From Agarivorans albus (GTDB lineage: Bacteria > Pseudomonadota > Gammaproteobacteria > Enterobacterales > Celerinatantimonadaceae), in contig NZ_AP023032.1 of assembly GCF_019670105.1 (NCBI RefSeq), positions 3,404,972 through 3,468,971 on the forward strand: a stretch of 64,000 bases of DNA, written 5' to 3'. This document shows positions 43,179 through 51,867 of the stretch, piece after piece. The notes beneath the pieces were generated by a model. It saw only the letters and a program-made list of their open reading frames with translations, was not told where the DNA came from and did no database searches. The translations under genes and the position numbers were made by a program. Position 1 is the stretch's first letter. Every line of letters starts with the position of its first letter.

Positions 43179-43961
43179 ATGTTATCTGTGTTGTTTTTAT
43201 GTACCGCAAATGCTGCTCGCTCTCAGTTAGCCGAAGCCTTGGTTAACCAGCGTTACGCCGAGCACTTTGTGGCTTATAGTGCGGGCACTCAGCCTAAGGG
43301 TATCGACCCTCGCACCATTAAACATTTACAGGCTCAAGGTCTATCTAGCAGCGGCCTACGCAGCAAAACCATTACAGAGCTTGAGCAAGATATTCAACAA
43401 CAAACTCAGCGCCCTGCTTTATTTAATTTCATCATTACGCTGTGTGACAGCGCTAAACAAGAATGCGCCTTACTGCCAAATGGCGAAGCGATTTTGCATT
43501 GGAATTTGCCCGATCCCGCTAGCGAACAAGGCATGGCCTTATTCGAACAGGTATTTAGCGAATTAGAACTACGTTTAGCCGAATTTGTGCGTTTTAATCA
43601 CAACCCACAAGCCGCACTGCAAATCGAAGCTATCAATGTATTTAAGCAGTTTAGCGACAATACTCGCTTACAAATTTTGATGCTGATAGAAGATGAGCAG
43701 CGCTTGAGCGTTAATCAGCTTTGTACTGCTCTAGAAGTAAGTCAACCAAAGGTATCGCGCCACCTAGCCTTACTGCGCGAATGTCAGTTGCTGTCTACCA
43801 CGCGCCAAGGCCAGCAGGTGTTTTATCACCTAAACCCTCTATTACCAGAATGGGTGGCGCAAACGCTATCAACTACGCGAGTAGCCAACCCCAGTTATAT
43901 AAACCAGCCGCTAGCACGCATTAGGCAGCAGGCTAATCCCCAATTAGTTAATCAAGATTAA
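43179..43961 (+). CDS. Fused arsenate reductase (ArsC) - ArsR regulator
   Basis: A 260-residue two-domain protein. Residues 1-140 are a low-molecular-weight-phosphatase type arsenate reductase with the P-loop CTANAARSQ (C8, R14). The redox cysteines C89 and C96 (TLCDSAKQEC) and the DPA segment of thioredoxin-linked ArsC are present. Residues 150-245 are an ArsR/SmtB winged helix (LCTALEVSQPKVSRHLALLRE), with C182 and C202 as possible arsenite ligands. The fusion could reduce arsenate and sense the arsenite formed. It heads the operon; the ribosome site is weak, and AT-rich imperfect repeats at 43131-43166 may be its operator. Confidence 0.88.
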   Translation: MLSVLFLCTANAARSQLAEALVNQRYAEHFVAYSAGTQPKGIDPRTIKHLQAQGLSSSGLRSKTITELEQDIQQQTQRPALFNFIITLCDSAKQECALLPNGEAILHWNLPDPASEQGMALFEQVFSELELRLAEFVRFNHNPQAALQIEAINVFKQFSDNTRLQILMLIEDEQRLSVNQLCTALEVSQPKVSRHLALLRECQLLSTTRQGQQVFYHLNPLLPEWVAQTLSTTRVANPSYINQPLARIRQQANPQLVNQD

Positions 43962-43970
43962 GGTATTTTT

Positions 43971-44465
43971 ATGTCTTCACATCCTATTTTTGCCGTTGAT
44001 GTTAGCGACACAGCGCAACTACTGTTAACTCCTTGCCCAGGCACTAAAGGGGTAGATCTTTCTACCTCACTACAACAGCTTTGCTACAAAAATAGCCCGG
44101 CACTCATCACCTTAATGACCGAGCAAGAGCTGGCCGATAACGACCTAAGTGATTTACCGAAAACGTCTGTCACTCACGACATGCAGTGGTTCCACCTGCC
44201 TTTAGCAGACGACACTGTGCCAGACGAAGCTTGGGAAGAGCAATTTCAAAGCGTGCTGCCGCGTTTTTTACAGCTACTAAACAATGGCATGAACTTAACC
44301 ATTCATTGTAAAGGTGGCAGCGGCCGCACTGGCTTGCTAGCTGCTCGCATTATGCTAGCGCTAGGTTTTGATCTAGACGATGCCATTTCCAAAATTAAGG
44401 CAGTGCGCCCTAACGCGTTCAGCGTGCCTGCTCAACAAACTTACATTCAACAATTTGCCAAATAA
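43971..44465 (+). CDS. Dual-specificity/tyrosine phosphatase-like protein in the ars operon
   Basis: A 164-residue protein with the protein-tyrosine-phosphatase signature [10 protein letters not shown] (Cys nucleophile and Arg, CX5R) near residue 118. The general-acid Asp is probably in [13 protein letters not shown]. It resembles CDKN3-like bacterial phosphatases. Its start is 9 nt after the ArsC-ArsR gene and its stop 11 nt before GAPDH, so it is part of the arsenate operon. The natural substrate is unknown; it could act on a phospho- or arseno-ester, which is speculation. Confidence 0.86.
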   Translation: MSSHPIFAVDVSDTAQLLLTPCPGTKGVDLSTSLQQLCYKNSPALITLMTEQELADNDLSDLPKTSVTHDMQWFHLPLADDTVPDEAWEEQFQSVLPRFLQLLNNGMNLTIHCKGGSGRTGLLAARIMLALGFDLDDAISKIKAVRPNAFSVPAQQTYIQQFAK

Positions 44466-44476
44466 GAGACTTAGCA

Positions 44477-45487
44477 ATGACCATTAAAGTAGGAATTAAC
44501 GGCTTTGGCCGTATTGGCCGCCTTGCTCTACGCGCAGCTTACGACTGGCCAGAGTTAGAGTTTGTAATGATTAACGATGTGGCCGGCAATGCCGAAACAC
44601 TAGGCCACTTGCTCGAGTTTGATTCTGTACAGGGGCGCTGGCACCACGGTGTTGAGCACAACGCCGATGGCATTGTTATCAACAACAAAACCATTAAGTG
44701 CTACCAAGAAAAAGACTTAAGCAAAGTAGATTGGTCGGGCTGTGATGTGGTACTCGAGTCTACCGGTGTTCACCGCTCTAAAGCCAAATTAGCACCTTAC
44801 CTCACCCAAGGCGTGAAACGTGTTGTGGTATCTGCGCCGGTTAAAGAAGACGGTGTAGCCAACATTGTTGTGGGTGTGAACGACGATATTTTTGATGCTA
44901 GCCAACACCAAATTGTTACCGCCGCATCTTGCACTACTAACTGTTTGGCACCAGTAATTAAAGTGATTCAACAGCACTTGGGTATTGAGTCTGGCTGCAT
45001 GACCACCATCCATGATTTAACCAATACCCAAACCATTTTGGATGCACCGCATAAAGACTTACGCCGCGCCCGCGCTTGTGGCATGTCGTTAATACCTACC
45101 ACTACCGGCAGCGCTAAAGCAATTTGCGACATTTTCCCAGAGCTAGACGGCAAGCTAAACGGCCACGCTGTGCGCGTACCCTTAGCCAATGCGTCTCTTA
45201 CCGACATGGTATTCACTCTAGAGCGTGATACTAGCGCTGAAGAAGTAAACAGCTTATTTAAACAAGCAGCCGAAGGCGAGCTAAAAGGTATTTTGGGTTA
45301 CGAAGAAAAACCGCTTGTTTCTATTGACTATAAAGGTGACCAACGCTCTAGCATTGTAGATGCACAATCCACCATGATGGTGGGCAAACGCATGCTTAAA
45401 GTGTACGCCTGGTACGACAATGAGATGGGCTATGCAACCCGCACCAGCGAGCTTATTCGCAAAGTTGGTTTAACAGATAAAGGCTAG
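44477..45487 (+). CDS. Glyceraldehyde-3-phosphate dehydrogenase of the ArsJ pathway
   Basis: A 336-residue NAD-dependent enzyme. NAD-binding [16 protein letters not shown] is at residue 6, and the catalytic Cys in the segment [14 protein letters not shown] near 155. In ArsJ operons the GAPDH uses arsenate in place of phosphate to form 1-arseno-3-phosphoglycerate, which ArsJ exports. Its position between the ArsC-ArsR/phosphatase genes and arsJ makes this role likely, beside the housekeeping enzyme encoded elsewhere. AGAG precedes the ATG. Confidence 0.92.
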   Translation: MTIKVGINGFGRIGRLALRAAYDWPELEFVMINDVAGNAETLGHLLEFDSVQGRWHHGVEHNADGIVINNKTIKCYQEKDLSKVDWSGCDVVLESTGVHRSKAKLAPYLTQGVKRVVVSAPVKEDGVANIVVGVNDDIFDASQHQIVTAASCTTNCLAPVIKVIQQHLGIESGCMTTIHDLTNTQTILDAPHKDLRRARACGMSLIPTTTGSAKAICDIFPELDGKLNGHAVRVPLANASLTDMVFTLERDTSAEEVNSLFKQAAEGELKGILGYEEKPLVSIDYKGDQRSSIVDAQSTMMVGKRMLKVYAWYDNEMGYATRTSELIRKVGLTDKG

Positions 45488-45515
45488 GACCTGTAGAACT
45501 TTGCTGATGGTTTTT

Positions 45516-45614
45516 GCAGCAATTTATTCGCCATTTAGGCTAGGCAGTGAGTGTGAAGTTAAGTGGGCTTAATAATCACTCACTAACGCTGAATAAATGG
45601 CTAACAAATGCTGC
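45516..45614. repeat. Long imperfect inverted repeat between GAPDH and arsJ
   Basis: Arms 45516-45553 and 45577-45614 pair along most of their 38 bases, notably GCAGCA/TGCTGC, GCCATTT/AAATGGC and AGTGAGTG/CACTCACT. It fills the 189-bp gap inside the operon. It could attenuate arsJ expression or be a small mobile repeat. Confidence 0.55.
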
Positions 45615-45676
45615 CCGAAGGGTTCAGATAAGCGAACAAAATTTCAACACCAAAGATCAACAGGCCCTAGGCAAAC

Positions 45677-46903
45677 ATGATAAAAGCACTACCTCAACAA
45701 CTTAAACAATACCTATTAGTTACTTTTAACTATTGGAACTTCACCATTACCGACGGTGCATTGCGCATGTTAGTGGTGCTGTATTTTCACCAGCTAGGTT
45801 ACTCGGCGATTGCGATTGCCATGCTGTTCTTGTTTTACGAGTTTTTTGGGGTAGTGACCAATTTAATTGGTGGCTGGTTAGGGGCGCGTATTGGTCTTAA
45901 CCACACCATGAACATTGGCTTGGCCATGCAAATTGTTGCCTTGTTGGCATTGGGTTTGCCCTCTGAGTTTTTATCTATTCCCTTAGTTATGGCAGCGCAA
46001 GCCTTGTCGGGCATAGCTAAAGATCTAAATAAAATGAGCGCTAAAAGCTCGATTAAGGGTTTGGTGAGCGGTGACCAACAACATAGCTTGTACAAATGGG
46101 TGGCCATTCTTACCGGCTCAAAAAACGCCCTAAAAGGCTTTGGCTTTTTTCTAGGTGGTGCGCTACTTAACCTAATTGGCTTTCAGCTATCGATGCTGGC
46201 TATGGCGGCGGTATTGTTTGTGGTGCTGCTATTAAGCTTAAAGCTGCTAGAAAAAGACTTGGGCAAAGCTAAGAGCAAACCTAAGTTCTCGCAAATATTT
46301 TCTAAAAGCCCACAAATCAATATTTTGGCAGCAGCCCGCTTATTCTTGTTTGCTGCCCGCGACGTATGGTTTGTCGTTGCCCTGCCAGTATATTTAGGTG
46401 CCAGCTTAAACTGGTCGCACATCGAAACCGGCACCTTTATGGCCGCGTGGGTCATCGCCTATGGCGTAGTGCAAGGCTTGGCTCCCAAAATAACTGGCAG
46501 CCAATCGGGCAAAGTGCCAGGACGAGGCGCAGCCTTAATCTGGGCACTATTGCTTAGCATTATTACCGGCATCCTCGCCTACTTAGTGCAACTTGGCTGG
46601 CAGCCACAGGCCACCATAATCGTCGGTTTAATGCTATTTGGCATCGCCTTTGCCATTAACTCCTCACTGCACTCTTACTTAGTGGTGAGTTACGCCAGCG
46701 AAGACGGCGTATCCATGGACGTAGGCTTTTACTACATGGCCAACGCTATGGGTAGATTAGTGGGTACAGTATTGTCGGGCGTAGTATTTCAAATGGCCGG
46801 ACTTGCTGCCTGTTTATGGGTGAGTTTTGCGATGTTAGCGATATGCTGTGTGATTAGTGTAGCGCTGCCAAAAGGAAACGAGGGACTAGTTAAGCACATC
46901 TAG
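45677..46903 (+). CDS. arsJ: Organoarsenical efflux MFS transporter ArsJ
   Basis: A 408-residue, 12-helix major-facilitator protein. The N-terminus YLLVTFNYWNFTITDGALRMLVVLYFHQLGY and the GVVTNLIGGWLGARIGL loop are typical of ArsJ, the pump for 1-arseno-3-phosphoglycerate. Exporting this unstable arseno-ester rids the cell of arsenate without reducing it. Adjacency to a GAPDH gene is the diagnostic context. AGG lies before the ATG. The 3' end of the gene (46838-46875) is duplicated as a relic at 48409-48446. Confidence 0.9.
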   Translation: MIKALPQQLKQYLLVTFNYWNFTITDGALRMLVVLYFHQLGYSAIAIAMLFLFYEFFGVVTNLIGGWLGARIGLNHTMNIGLAMQIVALLALGLPSEFLSIPLVMAAQALSGIAKDLNKMSAKSSIKGLVSGDQQHSLYKWVAILTGSKNALKGFGFFLGGALLNLIGFQLSMLAMAAVLFVVLLLSLKLLEKDLGKAKSKPKFSQIFSKSPQINILAAARLFLFAARDVWFVVALPVYLGASLNWSHIETGTFMAAWVIAYGVVQGLAPKITGSQSGKVPGRGAALIWALLLSIITGILAYLVQLGWQPQATIIVGLMLFGIAFAINSSLHSYLVVSYASEDGVSMDVGFYYMANAMGRLVGTVLSGVVFQMAGLAACLWVSFAMLAICCVISVALPKGNEGLVKHI

Positions 46904-47003
46904 TAACTCAATAATTAAGAATTTGGACTCTAAGGCTCAAATAATAAGCGACGAGTATGTGACGGACAGAGGAATGAAATAGAGTGAATTGTTAGCTGTT
47001 TAT

Positions 47004-47534
47004 TTAATCGGTAGAGACTAAATAATCTTGTTTTTTACTACAGTATTCGTAATCAATTTTTGTAGGGTAATCTTCGCTCGCTATCACGAGTATTTCGATG
47101 ATTGTTGATATAGGAATTTTATAGATTTTCTTATTCCTTTCAAAGTCAGAGCAAGTATATACTCCAGCCCAATTTCTAGTCTCATCACGATAAGCATAAA
47201 TTGCTTGCCCATGAATTAGTTGATTTGAAATGAATTTAACATCCTTTTTCTCTTTAGTTTCACCCTCCAAATCATATAACTCACCAACATCCCAAAAATT
47301 CATATTGTTCGCTTGTTTCTGGCATAAAGAAGAATATACCTTAAAGTTTCTTTTTAATGTCTTAGATGATAATTTTAGGGACTCTCCTAGTTTCCTCACC
47401 ATAAACAACGAAATGATAACATCCTTTTCAAAGTTAACTTGTCGCTTTTCAGAGTAATACGGAGGATTAGCAAGAGGCTTAAAGCTTTTCGCGTATCGAG
47501 CTAAGTCATCTTTCCAAACCCTTGATTCAATCAT
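47004..47534 (-). CDS. Hypothetical protein in AT-rich patch
   Basis: A 176-residue soluble protein of unknown family. No signal peptide, membrane helix or catalytic motif is clear; Lys, Tyr and Asn are frequent. The gene is clearly more AT-rich than arsJ beside it, suggesting recent acquisition. It lies on the opposite strand behind the unknown gene at 47608-48144, and both are bracketed by arsJ-3'-end-like sequence. Confidence 0.6.
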   Translation of the reverse strand: MIESRVWKDDLARYAKSFKPLANPPYYSEKRQVNFEKDVIISLFMVRKLGESLKLSSKTLKRNFKVYSSLCQKQANNMNFWDVGELYDLEGETKEKKDVKFISNQLIHGQAIYAYRDETRNWAGVYTCSDFERNKKIYKIPISTIIEILVIASEDYPTKIDYEYCSKKQDYLVSTD

Positions 47535-47607
47535 GCAACTAATACCTTGTAGCTACCAGAAAAAACAACATCAACAAAAGCTTTATGACCTGCGCGTCAT
47601 GCTATTG

Positions 47608-48144
47608 TCATAAATTATTCTGCGACTCTCTAAATTCACTAAATTTTAGTTTCTTTCCAGATGAATCAATGGAATAAAAAGTCGCAATAATAGTGTCAAT
47701 ATCATCTAAAGAACATGACTCATCATTGCAGTTATAATCACCAAGTGATAAGTACACTTGAACATCATTATTTAAGAGTATGAAGTCAGCAGCTTTGTAT
47801 TCGATATTACCATCCCTGAAAAAACCCTCGCAAAAAGCATATCCATTTGATTCATGGTTATAATGTTCATCACGGAGAGTTGTAAAGTTCTTTCTCTCTT
47901 TTGAAAATGAAGTTACTTGTGTAGGTTTTTTTACATTGAATATCACTATTATTAATGATTTGGTTCCATCTTCAGAAATAAGTGATAGCCTATCCTGTGA
48001 CTCATCTATTTTCCAACCCGCAGGCATTTCAACATAAAAATACTTGTTACTAAAGATTTCATTATTTTTTTCAGAGGCTTCCGCAATACACTGGAATGAG
48101 AATAGTGCTAGAAAGAGCGGTATTATTTTTCTAAGGTGTTTCAT
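47608..48144 (-). CDS. Hypothetical secreted protein in AT-rich patch
   Basis: A 178-residue protein with a signal peptide (KHLRKIIPLFLALFSFQCIA) and probable cleavage before EASEK. The mature part, YFYVEMPAGWKIDESQDRLSLISEDGTKSLIIV, resembles small periplasmic proteins of the DcrB/PsbP-like type, but I cannot assign it firmly. Four cysteines near the C-terminus may form disulfides. The ATG at 48144 follows AGG; a start 21 nt upstream is possible. A 150-bp repeat copy lies 118 bp upstream. Confidence 0.6.
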   Translation of the reverse strand: MKHLRKIIPLFLALFSFQCIAEASEKNNEIFSNKYFYVEMPAGWKIDESQDRLSLISEDGTKSLIIVIFNVKKPTQVTSFSKERKNFTTLRDEHYNHESNGYAFCEGFFRDGNIEYKAADFILLNNDVQVYLSLGDYNCNDESCSLDDIDTIIATFYSIDSSGKKLKFSEFRESQNNL

Positions 48145-48261
48145 TACCTGATTCCCTTGTGACATATAACATTATATTATTGCGACCTTGAAAGCTTGGC
48201 TACCTTGTAAAGTAGCTAGATTACTATATATAGAAAAGCCAACAAGCATTAAAAAATTCAG

Positions 48262-48411
48262 AACAATCATACCCTAACAACACTTACAAAAATAACAACA
48301 AACTCAATAATTGAGTTTTCTCATGCTTGCTCTTCTCTCCCTTTCATTATCGCCGAGTCACGCAAGTACCAAGCGATTAAGCCGAGCAATGTTTGAGCGT
48401 AGCGAGTTGCG
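48262..48411. repeat. 150-bp direct repeat, copy 1
   Basis: Nearly identical to 50382-50528 (two substitutions and one 3-nt indel). It includes the perfect palindrome AACTCAATAATTGAGTT and the sequence GTTTGAGCGTAGCGAG. Each copy lies just upstream of an unknown minus-strand gene. Confidence 0.92.
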
Positions 48412-48446
48412 ATATGCTTTGTGATTAGCGTGGCACTGCCAACAAG
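48409..48446 (+). pseudogene. Relic of the arsJ 3' end
   Basis: About 32 of 38 bases match the arsJ coding end at 46838-46875 in the same orientation. No gene reads through it here. It is a duplicated or displaced fragment that marks a rearrangement. Confidence 0.6.
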
Positions 48447-48495
48447 CAAGATAAAAGCATGCATTTGCATGCTTGGGGCGTTTATAACTTGTGGG

Positions 48496-49239
48496 TTATA
48501 AGCCCCGCCCCGTGGTTAAGAAATGCACCCAATCCAGCCTATTTCTTTTCTTGGCTTCACGAGCAGCCTTATCATATGCGTAATCAACTTTTATGTGCTG
48601 CACCGACCAGCCTTCTTTATTATTTTCAACGATCGCATAAGTCGCATGAGGGGAGAAACTTTCCATTGAATGAACAACCGGTTCATCGTCGGTATAAGCA
48701 GGTAGGCCAACACTCCCAGGGTTTACAATAAGCTGTTTTGTACTGGTTTTAACGGCCCTAGGTGTATGGGTATGACCACAAATAACAACGTCAGATTGAA
48801 TGGTGCCGAGTAAGCTAACTATTTCGTTATCCGAACGAACAATTGCCCGACCACTATCAATGTTCTCTAAAAGGTAAGTTAAGTCATCATTGGGCGTGCC
48901 ATGGCAAAGAAAAACATGCTCATTGAGTTGCAGATTGAAAGGCAAATTCCTCATCCATTTAAGCGGCTCAACACCAAGTTCAGCAAGGATGAACTGCATT
49001 GTAGGGTTTGACGCGACCTCAACTGAGCTGGCTTCATATATCTGCCGATCTTGGTTGCCACGTACAGTAACAAGATCGTTCTCCATAAGAAGCTCAAAGG
49101 TAGATCTGGGAGCTATTGGTCCATAGAGAATATCACCGAGATTAACAACGACATCTGCGCCCCGCTTTCGAATATCGGCTAAAACGGCATCCAATGCATA
49201 AACATTGCTGTGAATATCTGATATGGCTGCTAATCGCAC
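48496..49239 (-). CDS. Calcineurin-like metallophosphoesterase (YfcE/MJ0936 type)
   Basis: A 247-residue cytosolic phosphoesterase with all metal motifs: DIHSN (DxH), GDILYG, GNQDR, CHGTP and GHTHTP. Members hydrolyse phosphodiesters with two metals; the substrate here is unknown. It shares strand with flanking unknown genes, and lies between the two 150-bp repeats, so it may be part of an acquired segment, although its composition is closer to the chromosome. Confidence 0.9.
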   Translation of the reverse strand: MRLAAISDIHSNVYALDAVLADIRKRGADVVVNLGDILYGPIAPRSTFELLMENDLVTVRGNQDRQIYEASSVEVASNPTMQFILAELGVEPLKWMRNLPFNLQLNEHVFLCHGTPNDDLTYLLENIDSGRAIVRSDNEIVSLLGTIQSDVVICGHTHTPRAVKTSTKQLIVNPGSVGLPAYTDDEPVVHSMESFSPHATYAIVENNKEGWSVQHIKVDYAYDKAAREAKKRNRLDWVHFLTTGRGL

Positions 49240-49362
49240 AAACTATCCTTAGGATAAAACACTGAATTCAGGCATGAGCCACCCTAAAAACTAAACCATG
49301 GCTCCTTCAACATCTACGCCGATAATTACAATAGGAGGCGCGGCAGGCTTGATCAACACCCG

Positions 49363-49392
49363 AATAAGGTCTCGGCTGCGCGACACCTTATT
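49363..49392 (-). terminator. Possible terminator after the gene at 49407
   Basis: An 8-bp stem AATAAGGT/ACCTTATT (49363-49370 with 49385-49392) with a 14-nt loop. No good T run follows on the minus strand, so this is weak. Confidence 0.35.
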
Positions 49393-49406
49393 TTATAGAC
49401 ACACTT

Positions 49407-50282
49407 TTACTCAACAATTTCGAAATCAAACTCAAAGTGTTCTCTGTTTGTATTAGAAAGGAGACTTCCTTTGCTATTTCTAGCCTCAACTTCAAATGCA
49501 TAGAAATAGCCAGGCTTTAGCTCAATCTCATACTGACTCAAATCCAATTCCGTTAAGGCAACTTTAGGCCTCATTGGCCAAACGAATAAGTTTGAACTTT
49601 TCCAAGAATTAGCATCAGCCTTTTCATATACTTGCACCGTATACTCGGCGGCTTCTGGATAAGGTTCCCATTTTAGAGTCACTTTTTCATTTTTGGAGTA
49701 TTGGCTTTTATCTGATTTTTTGACAATTGGATCAACAAACCTGAATTTAAGCCCGCTACCTTTTTGACCTTCGACAACCTGAAATTGGTTTGTGGAATTC
49801 CTGTTTTCTGGATGTTCTATTTTGTTAGGAAGTACTTTATTAGCTACAAAATAATCTAGCTCGTAACCATCAATTCGATATTCTCCATAAGGAACGCTTA
49901 CACGATAAATGCCATTCTCATCCGTAACAGCCCATTGACTCAAGACACTGCCGTTTAATGCCAAGCGTAACTTAAAACCTTTAAGTGGCTGACCATTTAC
50001 CAAAGCCTCCCCTTCAATAACTCCTTGCCCGCTAGATAGCTCCCCACTTTTGTTATCTAAAAAACCACCTGAATAGGATCCACTAGAGCCTAGAAACCTT
50101 CCTGAGTTGCTTAGTAAAGGGGCTTCATCAACTATATGTTTATTTGATTCTACAATTTCTTTTTCAAACCTACTTTCCAAAACGCTAGGTAGAATGAAAT
50201 ATATAGCGATAACCCAGATAGCCACGAAAGCTATACCAAATCCCGTACCAAAAACTATTCCGTTAAACAATTTTCTAAGCAT
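49407..50282 (-). CDS. Hypothetical membrane-anchored protein with beta-sandwich domains
   Basis: A 291-residue protein with one N-terminal membrane helix (IVFGTGFGIAFVAIWVIAIYFIL). A Gly/Ser-rich linker follows, then a carboxypeptidase-regulatory-like domain (GVIEGEALVNGQPLKGFKLRL...GEYRIDGYELDYF). A C-terminal fibronectin-III-like domain (VTLKWEPYPEAAEYTVQVYEK) ends it. It probably projects into the periplasm; function unknown. The ATG at 50282 is preceded by AAGGAAGAAGGG; a longer reading to 50366 has no such site. It is AT-rich, and repeat copy 2 lies 100 bp upstream. Confidence 0.7.
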   Translation of the reverse strand: MLRKLFNGIVFGTGFGIAFVAIWVIAIYFILPSVLESRFEKEIVESNKHIVDEAPLLSNSGRFLGSSGSYSGGFLDNKSGELSSGQGVIEGEALVNGQPLKGFKLRLALNGSVLSQWAVTDENGIYRVSVPYGEYRIDGYELDYFVANKVLPNKIEHPENRNSTNQFQVVEGQKGSGLKFRFVDPIVKKSDKSQYSKNEKVTLKWEPYPEAAEYTVQVYEKADANSWKSSNLFVWPMRPKVALTELDLSQYEIELKPGYFYAFEVEARNSKGSLLSNTNREHFEFDFEIVE

Positions 50283-50381
50283 CCCTTCTTCCTTTGAACT
50301 TAACACTTTATTATTGTTACCTTGCAAATTTAGCAATCTGGGCACTATAAAAATAAGAGCTAGCAACCTTCAAAAATCTAA

Positions 50382-50528
50382 AACAATCATACCCTAACAA
50401 CACTTACAAAAATAACAACAAACTCAATAATTGAGTTTTCTCATGTTTGCTCTTCTCTCCCTTTCATTATCGCCGAGTCACGCAAGTGCCAAGCGATTAA
50501 GCCGAGTGTTTGAGCGTAGCGAGTTGCG
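50382..50528. repeat. 150-bp direct repeat, copy 2
   Basis: Second copy of the repeat at 48262-48411. Directly to its right, GTGCCAAGCG inside the copy pairs with CGCTTGGCAC (near 50535-50544), so an extended hairpin is present in this copy. Confidence 0.92.
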
Positions 50529-50660
50529 CAGGCGCGCTTGGCACTGAGTAACGAGGAAATAAGATAATGCGGGGCAGCTTTTCTTTTGCTTCGTAAGCTT
50601 TAGCTGAACAAAGCTATGACGTCGCCGACAGGCGAAACCTACTCTTTACAGACAAACGAA

Positions 50661-50688
50661 ACCAACAAAAAACGGGCCGCAGCCCGTT
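50661..50688 (-). terminator. Terminator of the Ntn-hydrolase gene
   Basis: Perfect 7-bp stem (50671-50677 with 50682-50688), 4-nt loop. On the minus strand it is followed by TTTTTGTTGG. Confidence 0.85.
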
Positions 50689-50714
50689 ATAAGTTAACCC
50701 CTGTTTCACAACAC

Positions 50715-51728
50715 TTAATTGCTTAACTCATTGGTAAAAGTTGCGTTTGGCATTGGGTTCTCACCTAGCACTACTCGCTTGGCTACACCGGTATCAAACA
50801 TATCAAAGCTGTAGCTTTCTACCGCAAAGGTATGAGCGCGATCTAACATCATAGTTTTGTTAGTGCGGTCGGTGAATACAGTCCAAAGCGTTGGGAAAGT
50901 TGCGTTATCGGCATATGGGTCTTGCTGGTTGTAGCCAGAGAACGCTGCCGCTTGGGTGGCTTTCATTGAGATAAGCGCTTGCTGGCTATCGGTAATATTA
51001 CGTTGATATAAATCTTCGGTGCTTAGTTTGGCGCGCAAGCGACGGTCGGCAGCACGAATAGTGGCATTAGGTTCTACCTGTTCTTTATCTAGGTTTAAGT
51101 GAAAGTCAAAGGCTGGATCGTTGCTCATGTAGCTAGCACCATGCTCGTTATATACCTTCATTTCGCCGCCAATATACTCTACAACCGCTACATCGCCCGA
51201 TGCGTCTACCAACTGAAAATGAACTGGCGGGTAAATAGCTTCGTCTTCATGGCCTGGAATACCGGTAATACCGGTAGGAATTACCTCTACTGCTTTTAAG
51301 CCTTCTAGCGCTTCGGCTACCGTAGCGAAGTTATCTAATACGTAGTTTGGTACTTGCCCTGCATCTACGTTAGGTAGTTCGGCTGTGTCGTCTTGAAACT
51401 GCGTTCCGGCTGCCGTACCTAAATACAAAATGCGCGCTTCTAAGCCTTTTTCATTGATGCCTTCGGCAACAGTTCCATGAGTAAATGATTCAATTTTAAT
51501 GGCTGCATATTTTGCTTTGCTGCTTACGCCGTCGGTTTTGCTGTAGCTATTTTCTATGCCGCGACCTTTGCCCACGACAGTGGCGTTGTCGTAACCGTTC
51601 CAGTCCATGGTGCGCATGGTAACTTGTGCTTCGCCATTGTGGTAAGCAGCTGTTGTGCATGCCTGAGCAGTTTGCATAATGCCGAAAGTAGAAGCTGCGA
51701 TAGTAAGTGCGATAAGAGTCTTGTTCAT
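50715..51728 (-). CDS. Choloylglycine hydrolase/penicillin V acylase family Ntn hydrolase
   Basis: A 337-residue secreted hydrolase of linear amides. The signal peptide ends TAQA and the next residue is Cys, which becomes the N-terminal nucleophile (CTTAAYHNGEA). Further hallmarks are RTMDWN with the catalytic Asp, and MSNDPAFDFHLN. Family members cleave bile salts, penicillin V or acyl-homoserine lactones; the periplasmic gram-negative forms include AHL acylases. The natural substrate here is not known. The ATG at 51728 has AAAGG 8 nt upstream; an upstream GTG is less likely. Confidence 0.9.
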   Translation of the reverse strand: MNKTLIALTIAASTFGIMQTAQACTTAAYHNGEAQVTMRTMDWNGYDNATVVGKGRGIENSYSKTDGVSSKAKYAAIKIESFTHGTVAEGINEKGLEARILYLGTAAGTQFQDDTAELPNVDAGQVPNYVLDNFATVAEALEGLKAVEVIPTGITGIPGHEDEAIYPPVHFQLVDASGDVAVVEYIGGEMKVYNEHGASYMSNDPAFDFHLNLDKEQVEPNATIRAADRRLRAKLSTEDLYQRNITDSQQALISMKATQAAAFSGYNQQDPYADNATFPTLWTVFTDRTNKTMMLDRAHTFAVESYSFDMFDTGVAKRVVLGENPMPNATFTNELSN

Positions 51729-51867
51729 AATGTTCACCTTTCTTAATCAGTATCTGTTGCGTTGATGTGTGTAGATTAAAGCTAAAATCAAAAAAGCTTT
51801 AACTAGCACCTTTCAGTATTACTTACAGCTCATTAAGGTGAGAGAATGAACACTTGGGGAGTAATCA

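Noticed and set aside
45516-45614. Integron attC site
   Set aside because: The outer ends are GCAGC and GCTGC rather than RYYYAAC and GTTRRRY core sites, and no integrase or cassette series is seen.
48496-48731. Open frames opposite the metallophosphoesterase and other long genes
   Set aside because: They are antisense or shifted readings of well-supported genes, with no domains and no ribosome sites.
48262-50528. Integron cassette array built on the 150-bp repeats
   Set aside because: A GTTAGGG resembles a core site, but the last base is wrong and no paired RYYYAAC end is present, so I describe it only as a direct repeat.
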